Shown: one piece after another, positions 16,074-25,561 of the stretch
Position numbering within the stretch: position 1 is the first letter of the stretch
Layout: the number at the start of each line of letters is the position of its first letter
DNA from: Anaerolineales bacterium
Lineage (GTDB): Bacteria; Chloroflexota; Anaerolineae; Anaerolineales; E44-bin32
Length of the DNA: 64,000 bases
NCBI GenBank assembly: GCA_037382465.1
Contig: JARRPX010000023.1
Span: 20,624 to 84,623 of the forward strand
Reading direction: 5' to 3'
Program-made: the position numbers and the translations under genes
The notes under the pieces: generated by a model
What the model saw: only the letters and a program-made list of their open reading frames with translations
The model's database searches: none
What the model was told of the DNA's origin: nothing

Positions 16074-19000
16074 ATGTCCGACTTTCTATTTCGCGGTGAC
16101 CTATCAGAACTGGATCCCGAACTCCGTCGACTGGCGGATCTCGAGGCCGAACGGCAATACCGCCATTTGATCCTCATCCCTTCCGAGAGTTCCGCACCAC
16201 ACGCCGTCCGCCAGGCATTGGCTTCTGCCTTCCAAAACCTGTACGCGGAAGGTTATCCCAACGAATACACGCGCGACCTCGACGAAGCAGAGATCCTAAA
16301 CCTCGCCGCTCGTCTGGCATACTACCGCCGCTACTCGGACCCGCGCTACTACAAAGGCACCGAGTACGCCGACGTGATCGAAGCCCTGGCTCGACGGCGC
16401 TGCGCCGAAGCCTTCGCCACCAGCGAAGTCGATGCAGATAAAATTTTCGTCAACGTACAGGCGCTCTCCGGAGCGCCTGCGAACAACGCCGTCTACCATG
16501 CCCTAGTCGAACCGGGAGACACCGTAATGGGCATGAGCCTCATTCACGGAGGGCATCTCACCCACGGTTCACCGGTCAACCGCTCGGGCCAGTACTACAA
16601 CGCCACACACTATACCGTAGACCCCGAAAGCGAGATGCTCGACTACGACGCCGTAGCCGCCCAGGTCAAGAAACACAAGCCGAAACTCATCATCGCCGGA
16701 TATACCTCCTATCCCTGGGCCGCCGATTGGCTGCGTTTTCGGGAGATCGCCGATTCGGTCGGCGCCTATCTCCTCGCAGATATCGCCCACGTGGCCGGTC
16801 TGGTCGTTGCCGGGATCTATCCTTCCCCCGTCGGTATCGCCGACGTCGTCAGCTTCACCACGCACAAATCCCTTTGCGGACCTCGCGGGGCCGCCATCCT
16901 GACGACCTCCCCCAAGCTTTCCCGCGCCATCGATCGCGCCGTCTTCCCGGGCGAGCAGGGCGGACCACACATGGCCACCATCCTTGCCCAAGCCCTGACT
17001 TTCAAACTCGCCAGGACCGAGCGCTTCAAGAAACTGCAAGAACAGATCGTCGCCAACTGCGTGGCGCTAACAGAAGGGCTCGAAAAGGGTGGACTGCGCA
17101 TCCCTTACGGCGGCACGAACACCCATCTGACCAACATCGATTGTAAATCCATCGTCGCCGACGATGGTACGACGCTTTCGGGCGACATGGCGGCTCGCAT
17201 TCTCGACCTGGCGGGCATCGTGGCAAATCGCAACACCATTCCGGGTGACGTCTCCGCCGGCCGCGCCTCCGGTGTTCGTCTGGGAACGCCGTGGATCACG
17301 CAGCGCGGATTCACCGAAAAGGAAAGCCGTCAGCTCGGCGTCGTGATGGCCGAATTGCTCAAGTCTTGTACACCCTACCAAATCCAAGGCCGCCGCAGGC
17401 CGCTGCTCCGGGCGAAGGTGGACTTTGAGGCGCTCAATTCAACCAGAATCAAAGTGCGTAAGTTGGCGACGTCTGCCGGCATCGATTTCGAACCCACCCA
17501 GCATGGCTACCCCCATTTCTACTACCTCGACGATCCCGATCCGAAGACCCCTTACGCCCAGTTGGAACTTGAGGGAACGGCTGCAGCAGCGGTGCTGCGC
17601 TGGGTTACCGATGCCCGGCCGCTCGACCTGAAAACCGGAGAAATCGCCGCAGTACTTCTCCACACCCTGGACGAAGACGTTGAGGCGACTCTCGAACGCG
17701 GCGAGGCTGAGCAGCTGTGGCGTTTGACTGTTCCCGGCAAAGGCGCCAATCGCATCGCGACCTGGCTGCGCGACTTGTCCGACGGTTTCGTCCCACTCGA
17801 TGCGAACGACCTGCAGAAGAAATCGCCCGGCCCGTTCGTCGTGCGTCTGCTCGAAGGACCCGAGTCGCTGCCGAAGACATCCAGGCAGGCAAACGGCGTG
17901 GATAAACCCTGGGACCTGGTTCTCGAGGGGCAGCCAGACGAAACCCTTCCGGATTTCGAATTTCAATCCGAGCAGAACGACGAGCTTAGAACTACGGCGT
18001 TGCACGCCACGCACAAATCCCTGGGCGCCAAGATGGTGCCCTTCGCCGGCTGGGATATGCCGGTTTGGTACACTTCGGTCCTCGAAGAACATCGCGCCAC
18101 GCGTCAGGCTGCCGGTCTGTTCGACGTGAGTCACATGGGCGTGTACCAGATCGAAGGCCCACAAGCTGCTGCATTCTTGGACTGCGCCGTCGCGAACGAC
18201 GTCGCTTCTCTGGCCGTGGGCCACTCGCTTTACACCCATTTCCTCGATCCGGACGCGCAGGTTTTAGACGACTTGATGATCTACCGCCGGCGCGAAGCGG
18301 TTTATCTCCTCGTGGTCAATGCCGGCAACGACGACAAGGATTGGGCCTGGTTGAATGCCGTTAAACAGGGCAGCGATGCAATCGATCGTGCTCGTCCCTG
18401 GACGAAGGTTTTCGGAGAGAATTGCACGCTGCGCAATCTGCGCCATCCCGAAGAGGGCGCAGGCATGCTCGTGGATATTGCCCTGCAGGGCCCACAAAGC
18501 CGCAAGATCCTTTTGGCTTTGGGATGTGATCCTCAAACGGCTGATCGGCTGTACAACTTGCCTTGGACTGCTCTGATGGAGGGCAATTTTGGCGGGTTCG
18601 ACCTGGTCGTCAGCCGCACGGGCTATACCGGTGAACGGATTGCCTTCGAATTGTTCGTCCATCCCCAGAAAAGCGTTGACCTTTGGATGGCCTTGCTCGA
18701 TGTTGGCAAGCCGCTCGGGATCAAGCCTGTCGGACTTGGCGCGCGTGATTCACTGCGCATCGAGGCCGGTCTGCCGCTCTATGGGCACGAGTTGGCCGGC
18801 GATTTAGGTCTGGGAGTCGGCGCATCCGGATTCGCATCCTACGTGAAGACGTACAAGCCCTGGTTCATCGGTCGCAGCGCATTCCTCGCACAGGAATCTG
18901 AACGCGATAGCGAAGTTGCGCGTTTCCGATTCGATTCCAAGCGCGTCCGTGTGCCTCATTACGGGGACCCGGTGGTCGATCACCGGGGGCAGATGATCGG

Positions 19001-19202
19001 CTCGGTGACTTCCTGTGCAATGGACAGCGAGGGGTATCTGCTTGGACAGGCCATCTTGCAAAAAGAATTCCTCTCCGAAGGAACACCCATCGCCGTCTAC
19101 CAGGGCGCTGCCAAAGAGGCGCAGACGCTGCCCGTCGATCTGTCTGCTGTCGGCAAGAAAACCGAACCCACACCGGCGACCGTGCTCTCGAGATTTCGAT
19201 AA
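16074..19202 (+). CDS. fused serine hydroxymethyltransferase - aminomethyltransferase (GlyA-GcvT)
   Basis: This 1042-residue protein joins two folate enzymes of glycine metabolism. Residues 1 to about 445 are SHMT (serine plus THF to glycine plus 5,10-methylene-THF), with the PLP-lysine motif [14 protein letters not shown] (Lys near residue 265) and [13 protein letters not shown]. Between EGYP and [13 protein letters not shown] there are about 27 extra residues not seen in ordinary SHMT. Residues about 445-635 form a linker region with no recognised family. Residues about 640-1042 are GcvT, with [30 protein letters not shown] and a C-terminal barrel. I start at 16074 (GGAG 7 bases upstream); earlier in-frame codons match nothing. 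No gcvH or gcvP is in view. Confidence 0.93.
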   Translation: MSDFLFRGDLSELDPELRRLADLEAERQYRHLILIPSESSAPHAVRQALASAFQNLYAEGYPNEYTRDLDEAEILNLAARLAYYRRYSDPRYYKGTEYADVIEALARRRCAEAFATSEVDADKIFVNVQALSGAPANNAVYHALVEPGDTVMGMSLIHGGHLTHGSPVNRSGQYYNATHYTVDPESEMLDYDAVAAQVKKHKPKLIIAGYTSYPWAADWLRFREIADSVGAYLLADIAHVAGLVVAGIYPSPVGIADVVSFTTHKSLCGPRGAAILTTSPKLSRAIDRAVFPGEQGGPHMATILAQALTFKLARTERFKKLQEQIVANCVALTEGLEKGGLRIPYGGTNTHLTNIDCKSIVADDGTTLSGDMAARILDLAGIVANRNTIPGDVSAGRASGVRLGTPWITQRGFTEKESRQLGVVMAELLKSCTPYQIQGRRRPLLRAKVDFEALNSTRIKVRKLATSAGIDFEPTQHGYPHFYYLDDPDPKTPYAQLELEGTAAAAVLRWVTDARPLDLKTGEIAAVLLHTLDEDVEATLERGEAEQLWRLTVPGKGANRIATWLRDLSDGFVPLDANDLQKKSPGPFVVRLLEGPESLPKTSRQANGVDKPWDLVLEGQPDETLPDFEFQSEQNDELRTTALHATHKSLGAKMVPFAGWDMPVWYTSVLEEHRATRQAAGLFDVSHMGVYQIEGPQAAAFLDCAVANDVASLAVGHSLYTHFLDPDAQVLDDLMIYRRREAVYLLVVNAGNDDKDWAWLNAVKQGSDAIDRARPWTKVFGENCTLRNLRHPEEGAGMLVDIALQGPQSRKILLALGCDPQTADRLYNLPWTALMEGNFGGFDLVVSRTGYTGERIAFELFVHPQKSVDLWMALLDVGKPLGIKPVGLGARDSLRIEAGLPLYGHELAGDLGLGVGASGFASYVKTYKPWFIGRSAFLAQESERDSEVARFRFDSKRVRVPHYGDPVVDHRGQMIGSVTSCAMDSEGYLLGQAILQKEFLSEGTPIAVYQGAAKEAQTLPVDLSAVGKKTEPTPATVLSRFR

Positions 19203-19349
19203 CAACAAGTTCCCCCGTTCATGGCCGTCATCGTAACGTCGCATTGCGGGCGTTCGCGTCCAGAGCGTAGCGGCCGCTGCTCTCGCGCCATTAAATCCAA
19301 TCCAACCCGTACAGGTTACGATTTACTTCGAAAATATGACAAATATCAC

Positions 19350-19395
19350 ATTCGACTTCCCGAATATGTTGTATAATACATTCGTGTTTATGAAT
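19350..19395 (+). promoter_or_regulatory. arsR promoter with two inverted repeats
   Basis: TATAAT at 19372-19377 is flanked by two imperfect palindromes that share half-sites: ATTCG-acttcc-CGAAT (19350-19365), over the -35 position, and ATTC-gtgtttat-GAAT (19380-19395), over the predicted start point. The -35 hexamer itself is poor. This is the layout expected for self-repression by the ArsR protein encoded immediately downstream. Confidence 0.65.
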
Positions 19396-19407
19396 ATGAG
19401 GGAGTCG

Positions 19408-19794
19408 ATGAAACCGCTGAAGAAGACCTGCGATCTATTGAAATCCATCGCCAACCCGGTGCGCGCTCAGATCCTGCTCGCCATCGGCGGCGGGGAAGCG
19501 TGTGTATGCCATCTCGAAGCGCTTCTCGGTTTACGGCAAGCGGCCATATCCCAACAGTTAATGATACTGCGCCGGAAGAAGATCATAAAATCCCGCCGTG
19601 AGGGAAAGTACGTCTTCTACCGGCTCGCAAAGCCGGAAGTGCTCGAAATCATACAGGCAGCAGGCGCAGCCGTTGGCGTCTCGACGAACTCCCTCATGAT
19701 TCCGAATTCAAATCAATGCGAATGCCCCCACTGCGAGATAGACGAGCTTGAGATCGCAGCAGCAAGCGAGGCATCGAACGGACTTCGTAGGTGA
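19408..19794 (+). CDS. arsR: ArsR/SmtB-family metalloregulator
   Basis: The 128-residue winged-helix protein has ANPVRAQILLAI, then GEACVCHLEALLGLRQAAISQQLMILRR: the CVC pair sits at the start of the helix where ArsR binds arsenite. It ends with CECPHCEID, a further Cys/His cluster that could form a second site. I start at MKPLKK (19408) because the upstream in-frame Met codons overlap the promoter. The stop overlaps the GTG of the permease gene. It should repress the whole ars operon until the metalloid is present. Confidence 0.9.
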   Translation: MKPLKKTCDLLKSIANPVRAQILLAIGGGEACVCHLEALLGLRQAAISQQLMILRRKKIIKSRREGKYVFYRLAKPEVLEIIQAAGAAVGVSTNSLMIPNSNQCECPHCEIDELEIAAASEASNGLRR

Positions 19795-21266
19795 AAATGG
19801 ACATCATCGGATCCATCTTGAGACTCTTCAACAGTGGTCTGGGCAATCTGGCGGCGTACCTGGCCGCTCACGTATTGTTGTGCTTGCTGCCCGCATTCTA
19901 TATCGCCGGGGCGATGACTGCGATGATACCCAAGGAAACCGTGACGCGTTTTCTTGGACGGAAAACCCCGAAATTCATCTCCTATCCGGCCGCCGCTGCA
20001 GCGGGTTTCTTGCTCGCCGTCTGCTCGTGCACCGTTATTCCTCTCTTTGCCGGAATTTATAAGAAAGGCGCGGGGCTTGGCCCGGCGATCACCTTCTTGT
20101 TCGTGGCGCCGGCGATCAACATCCTGGCCCTGGTCTACACCGGCGGCGTGATCGGCATGGATCTCGCTGTTGCGAGATTGCTCCTTTCGCTGGCTTTCGG
20201 AATCGGCGTGGGTATCATCATGGCGCTCATCTTTCGCAAAGAGGACGCCGCACACGACAAGAACACGGACGCCTTGTTCGCAGGACAGGCCGCTATGCGA
20301 CCCACGGCGGTCATATTCATGCTGCTGCTGGTCGTGCTGTTGGTCGTAGGAACCTTTCAGATCGACGCACTCAAACAGAGCTATGTCCAGATCGATTTGC
20401 CGATCAGCGGCGTCGATACATTCCAGTCGCTCCTTGGCCGACTGGTACCCTTCGACCCGGCCCGCGGGGAGGAGGGCGTCACTGCGCAGGGCGCGATCTT
20501 GATCGGCATGCTCGTCCTGATTGGATTGGCGTCCTGGAAAGGAATCGAGAACATCCACGACGGTTTCAACCGCTGGACCTGGCTATCGGCAGGATTGGTC
20601 GGATCGACGCTGATCATCGCCGCGCTCGGTATGGCGCCTCACGCCGGCGGGGTCACGCTGTCCCTGACCGGAAAATTTTTCGGCGTACTCGTCTCTGTCA
20701 TCGTTTTGGGCTGGATGCTCAGATCGCAATTGGACGAAGAAGAAACCCGCGGTTTTCTTTGGGAATCCTGGAAGTTCGTCAAGCAGATATTTCCGCTGCT
20801 GATTGTTGGCGTGTTTATCGTCGGAGTCGTCCGTGAGTTGATCCAACCCGAATGGATCGAGTTCGTCGCCGGGAGCAACACGATCCTGGGGAACTTCGTT
20901 GGCGTTGTTTTCGGCGTCTTCATGTACTTCCCCACGCTCGTTGAGGTGCCCATCGCGCAGATGTTCTTGAATCTCGGTATGCATCGAGGGCCCTTGCTGG
21001 CCTATCTCATCTCCGATCCTGAACTCAGTCTGCAAAGCATTCTGATCACCGCCGCCATTATCGGACGCACCAGGGCGTGGACGTACGTGGGCTGGGTGGC
21101 ACTGTTCAGCACGCTGTCCGGACTGATGTATGGCGCCTGGGTGGACGGCACCAGCACGGGCATCGTCGCGCTGTACCTGATTTTGTTCCTGGCCGGATTG
21201 GTCGGGCTTCTATGGCAGGTGAGCCGTAGAAATGCACCTCGCCTCGCCAGCGAACACACACCATAA
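19791..21266 (+). CDS. ArsP/DUF318-type permease
   Basis: The 491-residue membrane protein belongs to the DUF318 permease family that includes the organoarsenical exporter ArsP and the Cu/Zn-linked SO_0444 group. It has the hallmark CSCTVIPLFAGIYKKGAGLGPAITFLFVAPAIN near residue 80 and a related second half with VFMYFPTLVEVPIAQMFLNLGM near residue 380. The start is GTG 19791, overlapping arsR by four bases, or ATG 19797. Its position in an arsR-acr3 operon favours metalloid efflux, but the substrate may be another soft metal. Confidence 0.88.
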   Translation: MKMDIIGSILRLFNSGLGNLAAYLAAHVLLCLLPAFYIAGAMTAMIPKETVTRFLGRKTPKFISYPAAAAAGFLLAVCSCTVIPLFAGIYKKGAGLGPAITFLFVAPAINILALVYTGGVIGMDLAVARLLLSLAFGIGVGIIMALIFRKEDAAHDKNTDALFAGQAAMRPTAVIFMLLLVVLLVVGTFQIDALKQSYVQIDLPISGVDTFQSLLGRLVPFDPARGEEGVTAQGAILIGMLVLIGLASWKGIENIHDGFNRWTWLSAGLVGSTLIIAALGMAPHAGGVTLSLTGKFFGVLVSVIVLGWMLRSQLDEEETRGFLWESWKFVKQIFPLLIVGVFIVGVVRELIQPEWIEFVAGSNTILGNFVGVVFGVFMYFPTLVEVPIAQMFLNLGMHRGPLLAYLISDPELSLQSILITAAIIGRTRAWTYVGWVALFSTLSGLMYGAWVDGTSTGIVALYLILFLAGLVGLLWQVSRRNAPRLASEHTP

Positions 21267-21285
21267 TTTTATTAAGGAGAAGCGA

Positions 21286-21537
21286 ATGCTTACGATAAAA
21301 ATCCTTGGCTCGGGCTGTGCCAACTGCAAGCAAGTGGAGAAGATCGCCCGTAACATCGTCGACGAGATGGCGCTCGAGGCGGTAGTCAGCAAAGTCACCG
21401 ACTACGCCGAGATCACGCGCTACGACATTCTCTCCACGCCCGGGCTGGTGGTCAACGAGAAGGTCGTCTGTTCCGGGCGCATCCCGACGAAAGCAGAGGT
21501 GACCACCTGGTTGGTGGATGCGCTCAATACTGCTTGA
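21286..21537 (+). CDS. small thioredoxin-like protein (thioredoxin_3/redox-active disulfide type)
   Basis: This 83-residue protein starts MLTIKILGSGCANCKQVEK, with the CANC redox pair at about residues 10-13, and has a TPGLVVNEKVVCSGRIP segment with the cis-Pro expected of the thioredoxin fold. An AAGGAG site precedes it by 6 bases; the frame is open further upstream but overlaps the permease end. Such proteins are often encoded beside DUF318 permeases and may supply electrons for arsenate reduction or deliver the metal thiolate. Confidence 0.88.
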   Translation: MLTIKILGSGCANCKQVEKIARNIVDEMALEAVVSKVTDYAEITRYDILSTPGLVVNEKVVCSGRIPTKAEVTTWLVDALNTA

Positions 21538-21849
21538 TGTCCAAGCGAAAAGTGCTCTTTCTCTGTACGGGAAACTCGTGCCGGTCTCAAATGGCGGAAG
21601 CCATCGTCAATGCGCGAATGAGCGAAAGCTGGGAGGCGCGAAGCGCGGGCTTTAATCCATCTGGAAACGTTCACCCGAAGTCTTTGCGACGCAGCTGCAG
21701 AGGCATGTCCCGTTTGGTTGGGAGGAGGGGAAAAAACCCATTTCAGTTTCCCCGATCCTGGAAAAACGAATGACATCGACGACTTTCGCAAGGTACGAGA
21801 CGACATCGCTCGCGAGATCATTTCCCTACTGAAGGAATTCACCCTTTGA
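21537..21849 (+). pseudogene. arsC: arsenate reductase ArsC (LMW phosphatase type), internally deleted and frame-disrupted
   Basis: The first 50 or so residues are a sound thioredoxin-linked ArsC: VLFLCTGNSCRSQMAEA with the catalytic CxxNSCR P-loop, then SAGFNP and VHPKSL. The frame then changes near 21685-21690. In the +1 frame the C-terminal part reads DAAAEACPVWLGGGEKTH, then FSFPDPGKTNDIDDFRKVRDDI, ending at 21849. The central 25-30 residues of the family, including the second reactive-Cys region, are missing. In the original frame the protein would stop at 21773 after noise. Arsenate reduction by this copy is not expected if the sequence is right. Confidence 0.75.
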
Positions 21850-21897
21850 CGAACTCCATTGTATGGATATTTTCAATGGAGCCAATTTGGAGGTCGG

Positions 21898-22962
21898 ATG
21901 GCACAAGCAACCCGTAAAGGTCTTTCTTTTCTAAACCGCTATTTAACCCTGTGGATCTTCCTGGCAATGGTCGTCGGCGTTGGAATCGGTTTCTTTTTCC
22001 CCGATACAGTGCAATCGTTCAACGTCGCGGTTTCCATCGGAACGACCAACATCCCGATCGCAATTGGTTTAATCTTGATGATGTATCCACCGTTGGCCAA
22101 GGTGCATTACGACGAACTGGGCGATGTGTTCCGCAATTGGAAAATTCTTGTTTTGTCGCTGGTGCAGAACTGGGTAATCGGACCCATTTTGATGTTCGTG
22201 CTGGCGATCATCTTCCTGCGCGGTTATCCCGAATACATGACGGGTTTGATCTTGATCGGACTTGCTCGATGCATTGCCATGGTGATCGTGTGGAACGAGC
22301 TGGCGAAAGGAGATACGGAATACGCCGCCGGACTGGTGGCATTCAACAGCATTTTCCAGGTCTTGTTTTACAGCATCTACGCGTACATATTTATTACCCT
22401 CTTGCCGACCTGGTTCGGAATGAGCGGCTCGATTGTCGACATCACGATCGGCCAGATTGCCAAGAGCGTGATCATCTATCTGGGGATTCCCTTCATGGCG
22501 GGTTTCTTCACACGCTTGTTCCTCGTTCGATCGAAAGGCAAGGAATGGTACTACGCCGATTTCGTCCCCCGCATCAGTCCGCTGACACTGGCGGCACTGC
22601 TTTTCACGATCGTCGTCATGTTCAGCCTGAAGGGCGAGTTGATTGTGACGATCCCTGGTGACGTCGTGCGCATTGCCATCCCGCTGCTCGTCTACTTTGT
22701 GCTGATGTTCCTGGTGAGCTTCTTCCTTGGTCATGCAATTGGTGCGGACTACAGCAAAACGACCACGCTTGCCTTCACCGCGGCGAGCAACAACTTCGAG
22801 CTGGCGATCGCGGTGGCCGTGGCGGTCTTCGGCATCGGGTCGGGCGTGGCTTTTGCCGCGGTCATCGGCCCGCTGATCGAAGTGCCGGTGATGATCGGAT
22901 TGGTAAATGTTGCCTTCGCATTTCGACGCCGTTATTTTTCGGGTGATGGGACGTCCGTATAG
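21898..22962 (+). CDS. acr3: ACR3-family arsenite efflux permease
   Basis: The 354-residue carrier has ten hydrophobic segments. It carries the family's key TM4 motif [18 protein letters not shown] with the essential Cys near residue 125, and [15 protein letters not shown] near residue 295 with the conserved Glu. It exports arsenite in exchange for protons. The ATG at 21898 has GGAGG 5-6 bases upstream; codons upstream in frame are untypical. It is the last gene of the ars operon and is followed by a terminator. Confidence 0.95.
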   Translation: MAQATRKGLSFLNRYLTLWIFLAMVVGVGIGFFFPDTVQSFNVAVSIGTTNIPIAIGLILMMYPPLAKVHYDELGDVFRNWKILVLSLVQNWVIGPILMFVLAIIFLRGYPEYMTGLILIGLARCIAMVIVWNELAKGDTEYAAGLVAFNSIFQVLFYSIYAYIFITLLPTWFGMSGSIVDITIGQIAKSVIIYLGIPFMAGFFTRLFLVRSKGKEWYYADFVPRISPLTLAALLFTIVVMFSLKGELIVTIPGDVVRIAIPLLVYFVLMFLVSFFLGHAIGADYSKTTTLAFTAASNNFELAIAVAVAVFGIGSGVAFAAVIGPLIEVPVMIGLVNVAFAFRRRYFSGDGTSV

Positions 22963-22979
22963 TATGTGTTAATAGTTGG

Positions 22980-23010
22980 CCCGGATCGATCTGAATCTGG
23001 GTGTTTTTAT
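22980..23010 (+). terminator. intrinsic terminator of the ars operon
   Basis: CCCGGAU (22980-22986) pairs with AUCUGGG (22995-23001), with one G-U pair, and is followed by UGUUUUUAUU. It lies 18 bases after the acr3 stop and before the convergent radical-SAM gene. Confidence 0.7.
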
Positions 23011-23031
23011 TACGATGGGCAATGGCAAATC

Positions 23032-24021
23032 CTAAATATGATCGTAGAATCCGCGCGGCTGTAGTTCGGGGAAGTCCCCCTGATCGACCAGATATCGACG
23101 CACGTCCACACAAAGGTGGCACTTGCCGGCATATCCGTCCGCAAGTGGCTCGTATCCGAATTCTTCACTGGCGTACTGGCAAAGCCCATATGGGCCCTTC
23201 GTGATGAGCGTTTCGATCAATGCGGGATAGCGTCCCGATCGAAAGTCCTCCCACACTTGCTGGAGATCGCGCCAACTGCCGATGGAGAGGCCACCGCAAA
23301 ATCCTGAGATGTAGTTGCCGTAAAGATCGAAGTGCGAGTGGTGGGCATGGAGGATCTCGTTCGCACAGCGTGCATTCTCGAACGAATGCGCCGGGAAACT
23401 GGGCACCAGGTGCCCCAGGGCATATCCCGATCGTCCGCCAGAAATGATGCCGTAGCCCTGCCACAAGATCCGTCCCGCCTCTTCCCGGCCGAATTCCTGC
23501 TCGTAGTGCGAAAGCGGCAAGGGACGATCGACATCGTGACGCCGGATCATGTTCAAGTATTCCGCCTGGTAAACGATCAAACCTCGCCCGCCGAACACCT
23601 CCATGACCGCCCGAATGGCGCGCAGCGTTCGGACCGGAGGGATCTTTTCGGCGTGAAAAGGCGAACAACTGATCAGCACCGCTTGAAGCCCGGCCTCGCG
23701 CAGCATCCGAAAACGAGCGAATGTCTCCTCTTCATCTACGCACCAACTGGCGCTGGTTTCCACGTAACAGGCGATCCATCGCGAGGCGGCCTCTCGAACG
23801 CCATGCAGCAGCAAGTCGAAATGGAGGAACGGTTCGCCGCCGGTGAGATGGACCTGGGGAGGCTGAGGCCAGTTGACGACGGCGTCCAACGCAGCCGATA
23901 GCGTTTCTTCAGACATCGGCTCACGTTCCCAGCGCGGTCCACAGTTATACAGGCAGTGCTTGCAGGCGCTGTTACAGTGATAGCTGAGAATGATACCGAC
24001 GTCTTGGGGCAGAAGTTCCAT
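23032..24021 (-). CDS. radical SAM protein with C-terminal cysteines
   Basis: The 329-residue protein has the SAM-cluster motif CNSACKHC at residues 16-23 and GGEPFLH near residue 61. The middle region has HxxPSFPAHSFENARC and a GNYISGFCGGLSIG motif. The end carries CQYASEEFGYEP and GKCHLCVDVRRYLV, giving extra Cys residues as in SPASM-like auxiliary-cluster enzymes. It is the last gene of a four-gene leftward unit, 3 bases after the nitroreductase. The reaction is unknown; peptide or cofactor modification is typical for this architecture, but no precursor peptide is visible nearby. Confidence 0.88.
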   Translation of the reverse strand: MELLPQDVGIILSYHCNSACKHCLYNCGPRWEREPMSEETLSAALDAVVNWPQPPQVHLTGGEPFLHFDLLLHGVREAASRWIACYVETSASWCVDEEETFARFRMLREAGLQAVLISCSPFHAEKIPPVRTLRAIRAVMEVFGGRGLIVYQAEYLNMIRRHDVDRPLPLSHYEQEFGREEAGRILWQGYGIISGGRSGYALGHLVPSFPAHSFENARCANEILHAHHSHFDLYGNYISGFCGGLSIGSWRDLQQVWEDFRSGRYPALIETLITKGPYGLCQYASEEFGYEPLADGYAGKCHLCVDVRRYLVDQGDFPELQPRGFYDHI

Positions 24022-24024
24022 GGC

Positions 24025-24534
24025 TCACCAGGTCTCGTACCGCACGATATCTTCCAACGCCTTGCGCTCTTTCGGTTCCGGCGTATCCGCGGGGTATCCC
24101 AGCGTGGTGAATATCATCGGCTCGACACCCTGCGGCAAACCGAGGACCTCCCGCGCCGCTTGCGGATCGAAGGCGCCGATCCAACAGGTGCCCAATCCGA
24201 GCGACGTCGCCGCCAGAATTAGATGGTCCGTGGCGATGGTCACGTCCACCTCGGCGGTGTTGCGGCCGCCTTTCCCGACGTAGGCTTCGGCCAGGACTCC
24301 ACAGCCGCAGATGACGATTGGCGCCGAAACGAACCAATCGCGATCATATATGCGACGCAGCTCCTGTTCCCGTCCCGCGGTATGGATCACGACAAAACGA
24401 ATCGGTTGATTGTTGGCCGCCGTCGGCGCCAGGCGCACGGCTTCCAGGACTTGCGCCAGCTTCTGATCTTCGACCGCTTGCGGTTTGTAGGCGCGGACGC
24501 TGTAGCGCTTGCGTGCGAGTTCCAAGAAATCCAC
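24025..24534 (-). CDS. nitroreductase-family flavoprotein
   Basis: The 169-residue protein has the FMN-binding start DFLELARKRYSVRAY, then LAPTAANNQPIRFVV near residue 42 and ATSLGLGTCWIGAF near residue 115, the FMN and dimer-interface segments of the family. I start at GTG 24534 because AGGGAGA stands just upstream; six further codons are open. It lies between a membrane protein gene and the radical SAM gene in the same operon. It reduces nitro or quinone-like compounds in relatives; its true substrate here is unknown. Confidence 0.9.
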   Translation of the reverse strand: MDFLELARKRYSVRAYKPQAVEDQKLAQVLEAVRLAPTAANNQPIRFVVIHTAGREQELRRIYDRDWFVSAPIVICGCGVLAEAYVGKGGRNTAEVDVTIATDHLILAATSLGLGTCWIGAFDPQAAREVLGLPQGVEPMIFTTLGYPADTPEPKERKALEDIVRYETW

Positions 24535-24558
24535 AATTGCTCTCCCTTGCAAAATCCG

Positions 24559-25548
24559 TCAGCCCGATCCTGCAACTTCAATATCTCCGCTCTTTTCCTC
24601 TCGTACGCCTCGACGCCAAAGCCAGAACAGGAAGACGGCCAGGGCGACGCCGACCCACATCATGCCTGTGGCGTCGTCGACGCGGGTTTCGTCCAACTCC
24701 TGCAGCGGCGCCAGAATTGCAAAAAAAGCCAGCGCACCGCTGACGAGGCCCAGTTGATGCTTTTCAATCCACGCGCCATTTCCGGAAAGAGCATGCACGA
24801 TCCCGAAAACGGAACCCAGTGCGAGCAGCGTCGCCCCGATCGTGAGCCAAACCGGAATTCGCGTTACCGGGAAGATGTACAACAGGAAGTAATAGCATAC
24901 GAAGGCTCCGAAACCGACCATACCGAACCAGAACGGATCTTTTACGGCGCCGCTGTGGTTCGTCAGCCACGTCGCAGGCATGCGTTTCGCCAACGAAATC
25001 AAGCCGAGCATGCACGAGATGGCAAGCAGGTACTGCAGCACCGGCGGCCGGTACGGCGTAAGCTGAAAGTATCCCAGAAGCGTCACTGCCAGAACCAAAG
25101 CAAAGAAGAAAAATCGTCCCCTCGATCCCAGCCAGGAATCGTGCTTGCGCTCCGGGAAGATATGCTCGACGAGAAAGATGGGAATCGCGATGCTGACAAC
25201 ACTGTGATAGATCATTAGATCCAGACTCCACACCCAGTTGACGCCCGCCCAGCGTCCATACGTCCCCAGCAGGCCCAGATCCATCCAGTTCGGATCGAAA
25301 AAAGACTTGACCATCAAGCCTTCCTCCAGGATGCCGTATGCACATCCCAGGGTAAAGATCGTCGGCCAGCCTTTTCCCCAGCGAACGGCAAATTCGCGAA
25401 TCAGAATGGCGCCACTGCCGTACAACGAAGCCAGCAGCAGCAATGCGCCGGGAGCAAAGAATTCCCGCGGCGGCGCAGAGCCGGATACCAACTCGCCGAT
25501 GGTCGGAGACAGGAAAAAAAGCAGCAGGAGGGGCGCGAAACGCCGCAC
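24559..25548 (-). CDS. multi-pass membrane protein of unknown function
   Basis: The 329-residue protein has about nine or ten hydrophobic helices and a basic C-terminal tail (RRGVREEKSGD). It has a conserved-looking acidic segment TLGCAYGILEEGLMVKSFFDP, in which the EEG pair lies inside a helix and recalls the EExxR-like layout of CPBP-type membrane proteases; that is only a resemblance. I start at GTG 25548, with AAAGGA upstream; a longer frame would run into the previous gene. It follows the ferredoxin-like gene by 13 bases. Confidence 0.75.
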   Translation of the reverse strand: MRRFAPLLLLFFLSPTIGELVSGSAPPREFFAPGALLLLASLYGSGAILIREFAVRWGKGWPTIFTLGCAYGILEEGLMVKSFFDPNWMDLGLLGTYGRWAGVNWVWSLDLMIYHSVVSIAIPIFLVEHIFPERKHDSWLGSRGRFFFFALVLAVTLLGYFQLTPYRPPVLQYLLAISCMLGLISLAKRMPATWLTNHSGAVKDPFWFGMVGFGAFVCYYFLLYIFPVTRIPVWLTIGATLLALGSVFGIVHALSGNGAWIEKHQLGLVSGALAFFAILAPLQELDETRVDDATGMMWVGVALAVFLFWLWRRGVREEKSGDIEVAGSG

Positions 25549-25561
25549 GGCGTGAGTTCCT

